Below, one piece after another: positions 60,101 to 64,000 of a DNA stretch of 64,000 bases. The translations under genes and the position numbers were made by a program. A model generated the notes under the pieces. That model ran no database searches and was not told the origin of the DNA. It was given only the letters and a program-made list of their open reading frames with translations. The first letter of the stretch is position 1; every line of letters begins with the position of its first letter. Origin of the DNA: Alentia gelatinosa (Eukaryota > Annelida > Polychaeta > Phyllodocida > Polynoidae). Where the stretch lies: contig OX465584.1 in NCBI GenBank assembly GCA_950022655.1, positions 44,064,723-44,128,722 of the forward strand. Reading direction: 5' to 3'.

Positions 60101-62054
60101 TGCAATGACGGCTAAGCCCTTACTTTTCACTGTGGAAAAGTGTCTAAGTCTGACCTTTTACCATGCAATGACGGCAAAGCTCTGACTTTGTACTGTGGAA
60201 AAGTGTAGATGTCTGACCTTTTACTGTGCGATGATGGCTAAGCTCTGACTTTTTACCGTGATAAAGTTTAGAAGTATGAACTTTCACTGTGCAATGACAG
60301 CTAAGCCCTGACTATTCACTGTGGAAAAATGTTTAAGTCTGACTTTTTACTGTGCGATGATGGGTAAGCTCTGACTTTTTAACATGGAAAAGTGTAGAAG
60401 TCTGACCTTTTACTGTGCAATGATGGCTAAGCCCTTACTTTTCACTGTGGAAAAGTGTCAAAGTCTGACCTTTCACCATGCAATGACGGTTAAGCCCTGA
60501 CTTTTCGCAGTGCAAAAATGTTAAAGTCTAACCTTTTACCGTGCAATGACGGCCATGCTCTTACTTTTCACTGTGGAAAAGTGTCTAAGTCTGACCTTTT
60601 ACCATGCAATGACGGCAAAGCTCTGACTTTGTACTGTGGAAAAGTGTAGATGTCTGACCTTTTACTGTGCGATGATGGCTAAGCTCTGACTTTTTACCGT
60701 GATAAAGTTTAGAAGTATGAACTTTCACTGCGCAATGACAGCTAAGCCCTGACTATTCACTGTGGAAAAATGTTTAAGTCTGACTTTTTACTGTGCGATG
60801 ATGGCTAAGTTCTGACTTCTTAACGTGGAAAAGTGTAGAAGTCTGACTTTTTACTGTGCAATGATTGCTAAGCCCTTACTTTTCACTGTGGAAAAGTGTC
60901 AAAGTCTGACCTTTTACCATGCAATGACGGCTAAGCTCTGACTTTTTGCTATGGAAAAGTGTAGAAATCTGACCTTTTACTGTGCAATGACAGCTAAGCC
61001 CTGACTCTTCACTGTGGAAAAATGTTAAATTCTGACCTTTCATCGTGTAATGACAGCTAACCTCTTACTTTATACTGTGATAATGTTTAGAAGTCTGAAC
61101 TTTTACCATGCAATGACAGCTATATAGGCCCTGACTTTTCACCGTGAAAAAGTGTCAAAGTCTGGCCTTTTACCGTGCAATGACGGCTAAGCTCTTACTT
61201 TTTACCGGATAAAGTTTAGAAGTATGAACTTTAACTGTGCAATGACAGCTTAGCCCTGACGCTTCACCGTGGAAAAATGTAGAAGTCTGACTTTTTACTG
61301 TCAATGATCGCTTAGTTCTGACTTTTTTAAGTGGAAAAGTATAGAAGTCTGACCTTTTACCATACAATGACGGCTAAGCCCTGACTCTTCACTGTGGAAA
61401 AATCTTTAAGTCTGACCTTTTACTGTGCGATGATGGCTAAGTTCTGACTTTTACCGTGATAAAGTTTAGAAGTATGAACTTTCACCGTGCAATGACGGCT
61501 AAGCCCTTACTTTTCACTGTGGAAAAGTGTAGAAGTCTGACCTTTTACCGTACAATGACGGCTAAGCCCTGACTCTTCACTGTGGAAAAAATCTTTAAGT
61601 CTGACCTTTTACTGTGCGATGATGGCTAAGTTCTAAATTTTTACCGTGATAAAGTTTAGAAGTATGAACTTTCACCGTGCAATGACGGCTAAGCCCTTAC
61701 TTTTCACTGTGGAAAAGGGTCAAAGTCTGACCTTTTACCGTGCAATGACGGCTAAGCTCTGACTTTGTACTGTGGAAAAGTGTAGAAATCTGACCTTTTA
61801 CTGTGCAATGACAGCTAAGCCCTGACTCTTCACTGTGGAAAAATGTTAAATTCTGACCTCTTATCGTGCAATTACAGCTTACCTCTTACTTTATACTGTG
61901 ATAATGTTTAGAAGTCTGAACTTTTACCATGCAATGACAGCTATATAAGCCCTGACTTTTCAACGTGGAAAAGTGTCAAAGTCTGTCCTTTTACCGTGCA
62001 ATGACAGTTTAGCCCTGACTTTTCGCAGTGCAAAAATGTTAAAGTCTAACCTTT
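57175..62054. repeat. Alpha block of unit 9 (4,880 bp)
   Basis: This is the subtype without GAATTC, with CCGCGG at 57893. TTCTAAATTT at 61631-61640 replaces the alpha marker TTCTGAGTTT through two G-to-A changes. TACCGTGC stands near 60538 where most units have TACCTTGC. Confidence 0.87.
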
Positions 62055-63760
62055 TACCGTGCAATGACGGCTAAGCTCTTACTTTTTACCGGATAAAGTT
62101 TAGAAGTATGAACATTCACTGTGCAATGACAGCTAAGTCCTGACTGTTCACTGTGGAAAAATGTTTAAAGTCTGACTTTTTACTGTGCGATGATCGCTAA
62201 GTTCTGACTTTTTAACGTGGAAAAGTGTACAAGTCTGACCTTTTACCGTACAATGACGGCTAAGCCCTGACTCTTCACTGTGGAAAAATCTTCTGTCTGA
62301 CCTTTTACTGTGCAATGACAGCTAAGCCCTGACTCTTCACTGTGGAAAAATCTTTAAGTCTGACCTTTTACTGTGCGATGATGGCTAAGTTCTGACTTTT
62401 TACCGTGATAAAGTTTAGAAGTATGAACTTTCACCGTGCAATGACGGCTAAGCCCTTACTTTTCACTGTAGAAAAGTGTCTAAGTCTGACCTTTTACCAT
62501 GCAATGACGGCAAAGCTCTGACTTTGTACTGTGGAAAAGTGTAGATGTCTGACCTTTTACTGTGCGATGATGGCTAAGCTCTGACTTTTTACCGTGATAA
62601 AGTTTAGAAGTATGAACTTTCACTGTGCAATGACAGCTAAGCCCTGACTATTCACTGTGGAAAAATGTTTAAGTCTGACTTTTTACTGTGCGATGATGGC
62701 TAAGTTCTGACTTCTTAACGTGGAAAAGTGTAGAAGTCTGACCTTTTACTGTGCAATGATTGCTAAGCCCTTACTTTTCACTGTGGAAAAGTGTCAAAGT
62801 CTGACCTTTTACCATGCAATGACGGCTAAGCTCTGAATTTTTGCTATGGAAAAGTGTAGAAATCTGACCTTTTACTGTGCAATGACAGCTAAGCCCTGAC
62901 TCTTCACTGTGGAAAAATGTTAAATTCTGACCTTTCATCGTGTAATGACAGCTAACCTCTTACTTTATACTGTGATAATGTTTAGAAGTCTGAATTTTTA
63001 CCATGCAATGACAGCTATATAGGCCCTGACGTTTCACCGTGAAAAAGTGTCAAAGTCTGGCCTTTTACCGTGCAATGAGGGCTAAGCTCTTACTTTTTAC
63101 CGGATAAAGTTTAGAAGTATGAACTTTAACTGTGCAATGACAGCTAAGCCCTGACGCTTCACCGTGGAAAAATGTAGAAGTCTGACTTTTTACTGTCACT
63201 GATCGCTTAGTTCTGACTTTTTTAAGTGGAAAAGTGTAGAAGTCTGACCTTTTACCATACAATGACGGCTAAGCCCTAACTCTTCACTGTGGAAAAATCT
63301 TTAAGTCTGACCTTTTACTGTGCGATGATGGCTAAGTTCTGACTTTTTACCGTGATAAACTTTAGAAGTATGAACTTTCACCGTGCAATGACGGCTAAGC
63401 CCTTACTTTTCACTGTGGAAAAGGGTCAAAGTCTGACCTTTTACCGTGCAATGACGGCTAAGCTCTGACTTTGTACTGTTGAAAAGTGTAGCAATCTGAC
63501 CTTTTACTGTGCAATGACAGCTAAGCCCTGACTCTTCACTGTGGAAAAATGTTAAATTCTGACCTCTTATCGTGCAATTACAGCTTACCTCTTACTTTAT
63601 ACTGTGATAATGTTTAGATGTCTGAACTTTTACCATGCAATGACAGCTATATAAGCCCTGACTCTTCAACGTGGAAAAGTGTCAAAGTCTGGCCTTTTAC
63701 CGTGCAATGACAGTTTAGCCCTGACTTTTCGCAGTGCAAAAATGTTAAAGTCTAACCTTT
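62055..63760. repeat. Beta block of unit 9 (1,706 bp)
   Basis: The beta markers are present, with GTGCGATGATCGC near 62186 shared with unit 8 only. The T at 63480 (ACTGTTGAAAAG) is private. Confidence 0.87.
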
Positions 63761-64000
63761 TACCGTGCAATGACGGCTAAGCTCTTACTTTTTACCGGAT
63801 AAAGTTTAGAAGTATGAACTTTCACTGTGCAATGACAGCTAAGTCCTGACTATTCACTGTGGAAAAATGTTTAAAGTCCGACTTTTTACTGTGCGATGAG
63901 CGCTAAGTTCTGACTTTTTAATGTGGAAAAGTGTATAAGTCTGACCTTTTACCGTACAATGACGGCTAAGCCCTGACTCTTCACTGTGGAAAAATCTTCT
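63761..64000. repeat. Gamma block of unit 9, first 240 bp only
   Basis: GTCCGAC near 63877 and GATGAGCGCTAAG identify it as gamma. The window ends inside the CTTCTGTCTGACC junction, so whether it is the 1,579-bp or the 1,705-bp form is unknown. Confidence 0.85.

Larger units (their letters stand above)
1..64000. repeat. Satellite array with higher-order repeat organisation, filling the window
   Basis: Every stretch inspected is built from the same 63-bp monomer in head-to-tail order on one strand. The recurring landmarks are TCTGACC-TTTTAC, GTGCAATGAC, GGCTAAGC, TGTGGAAAAG and TGTAGAAG. I saw no inverted monomers and no interruption by unrelated sequence. Equivalent positions 4.88, 6.46, 8.17 or 8.29 kb apart are nearly identical, whereas neighbouring monomers differ by many substitutions and small indels. 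This is the pattern of a higher-order repeat satellite in eukaryotic heterochromatin. The family was not recognised and the chromosomal location cannot be read from the window. No stretch longer than 300 bases holds anything except these repeats. Confidence 0.97.
57175..64000. repeat. Higher-order unit 9: alpha-beta-gamma start, cut by the window end
   Basis: The 6,826 bp visible align with unit 2 at a constant offset of 52,295 bases. The gamma block begins at 63761, so the unit type is alpha followed by beta followed by gamma. It has the most private changes noticed by eye: 57244, 58490, near 61135, 61635, 61637 and 63480. Confidence 0.9.

Noticed and set aside
1..64000. CRISPR array
   Set aside because: There are regular 63-bp units, but no constant repeat alternating with unrelated spacers. 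All parts of the monomer vary gradually, both halves are related to each other, and there are no cas genes.
1..64000. Repetitive protein gene (structural or surface repeat protein)
   Set aside because: No frame stays open for more than 82 codons, because 62-, 64- and 67-bp monomers break the frame often.
1..64000. Telomeric or rDNA spacer repeats
   Set aside because: There is no short G-rich telomere motif and no rRNA gene anywhere. An rDNA spacer would be interrupted by rRNA genes within 64 kb.
1..64000. Transposon or retroelement insertion
   Set aside because: I saw no stretch of unrelated sequence, no terminal repeats with target duplications, and no transposase or reverse transcriptase fragment. 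All length differences between units are whole repeat segments or single bases.
1..64000. Known centromere protein box in the monomer
   Set aside because: No match by eye to the mammalian CENP-B box pattern (TTCG, then A/T-rich, then CGGG) in any monomer class.
1..64000. Inverted or palindromic arrangement of blocks
   Set aside because: All blocks and monomers noted are in the same orientation. Only short dyads within the monomer were found.

Overview
The whole 64 kb window is one uninterrupted satellite-type tandem repeat array. I found no gene, RNA gene, transposon, CRISPR array or unique sequence in it. All copies point the same way, and both window ends fall inside the array, so its borders and flanking genes are not visible. 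A gene-free array of this size, with nested repeat tiers and CpG decay, suggests a eukaryotic heterochromatic satellite (pericentromeric, centromeric, subtelomeric or B/sex chromosome). I do not recognise the sequence and cannot name the organism.

The repeat is hierarchical. (1) The smallest unit is about 31-32 bp, beginning TCTGACYTTTTACYGTG. (2) Two diverged halves (one continuing CAATGACGGCTAAGC, the other GAAAAGTGTAGAAG) form a 63-bp monomer, about 43% GC by hand count of the consensus. (3) Monomer variants are arranged in three blocks that share one start sequence: alpha (about 4,880 bp), beta (1,706 bp) and gamma (1,579 bp, or 1,705 bp in one copy). Beta and gamma look like internally deleted versions of alpha. 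(4) Blocks combine into higher-order units: alpha alone (about 4.88 kb), alpha-gamma (6.46 kb) or alpha-beta-gamma (about 8.17 or 8.29 kb).

Layout: unit 1, 1-4879 (alpha); unit 2, 4880-13044 (alpha-beta-gamma); unit 3, 13045-21210 (alpha-beta-gamma); unit 4, 21211-26091 (alpha); unit 5, 26092-34256 (alpha-beta-gamma); unit 6, 34257-42422 (alpha-beta-gamma); unit 7, 42423-48882 (alpha-gamma); unit 8, 48883-57174 (alpha-beta-long gamma); unit 9, 57175-64000 (alpha-beta-start of gamma, cut by the window end). Equivalent positions in different units are almost identical by eye, while monomers within a unit differ strongly. That is the signature of recent homogenisation of a higher-order repeat.

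The most informative signals are the short, long, long order of unit lengths, seen twice and perhaps marking a 21.2-kb super-repeat; three deletion or crossover junctions that can be placed within about 130 bp; CG/TG/CA variation at CpG sites, pointing to cytosine methylation; and T-tracts every 31-32 bp, close to three helical turns. No coding system is supported. The short minus-strand open frames are a by-product of the monomer being 21 codons long.
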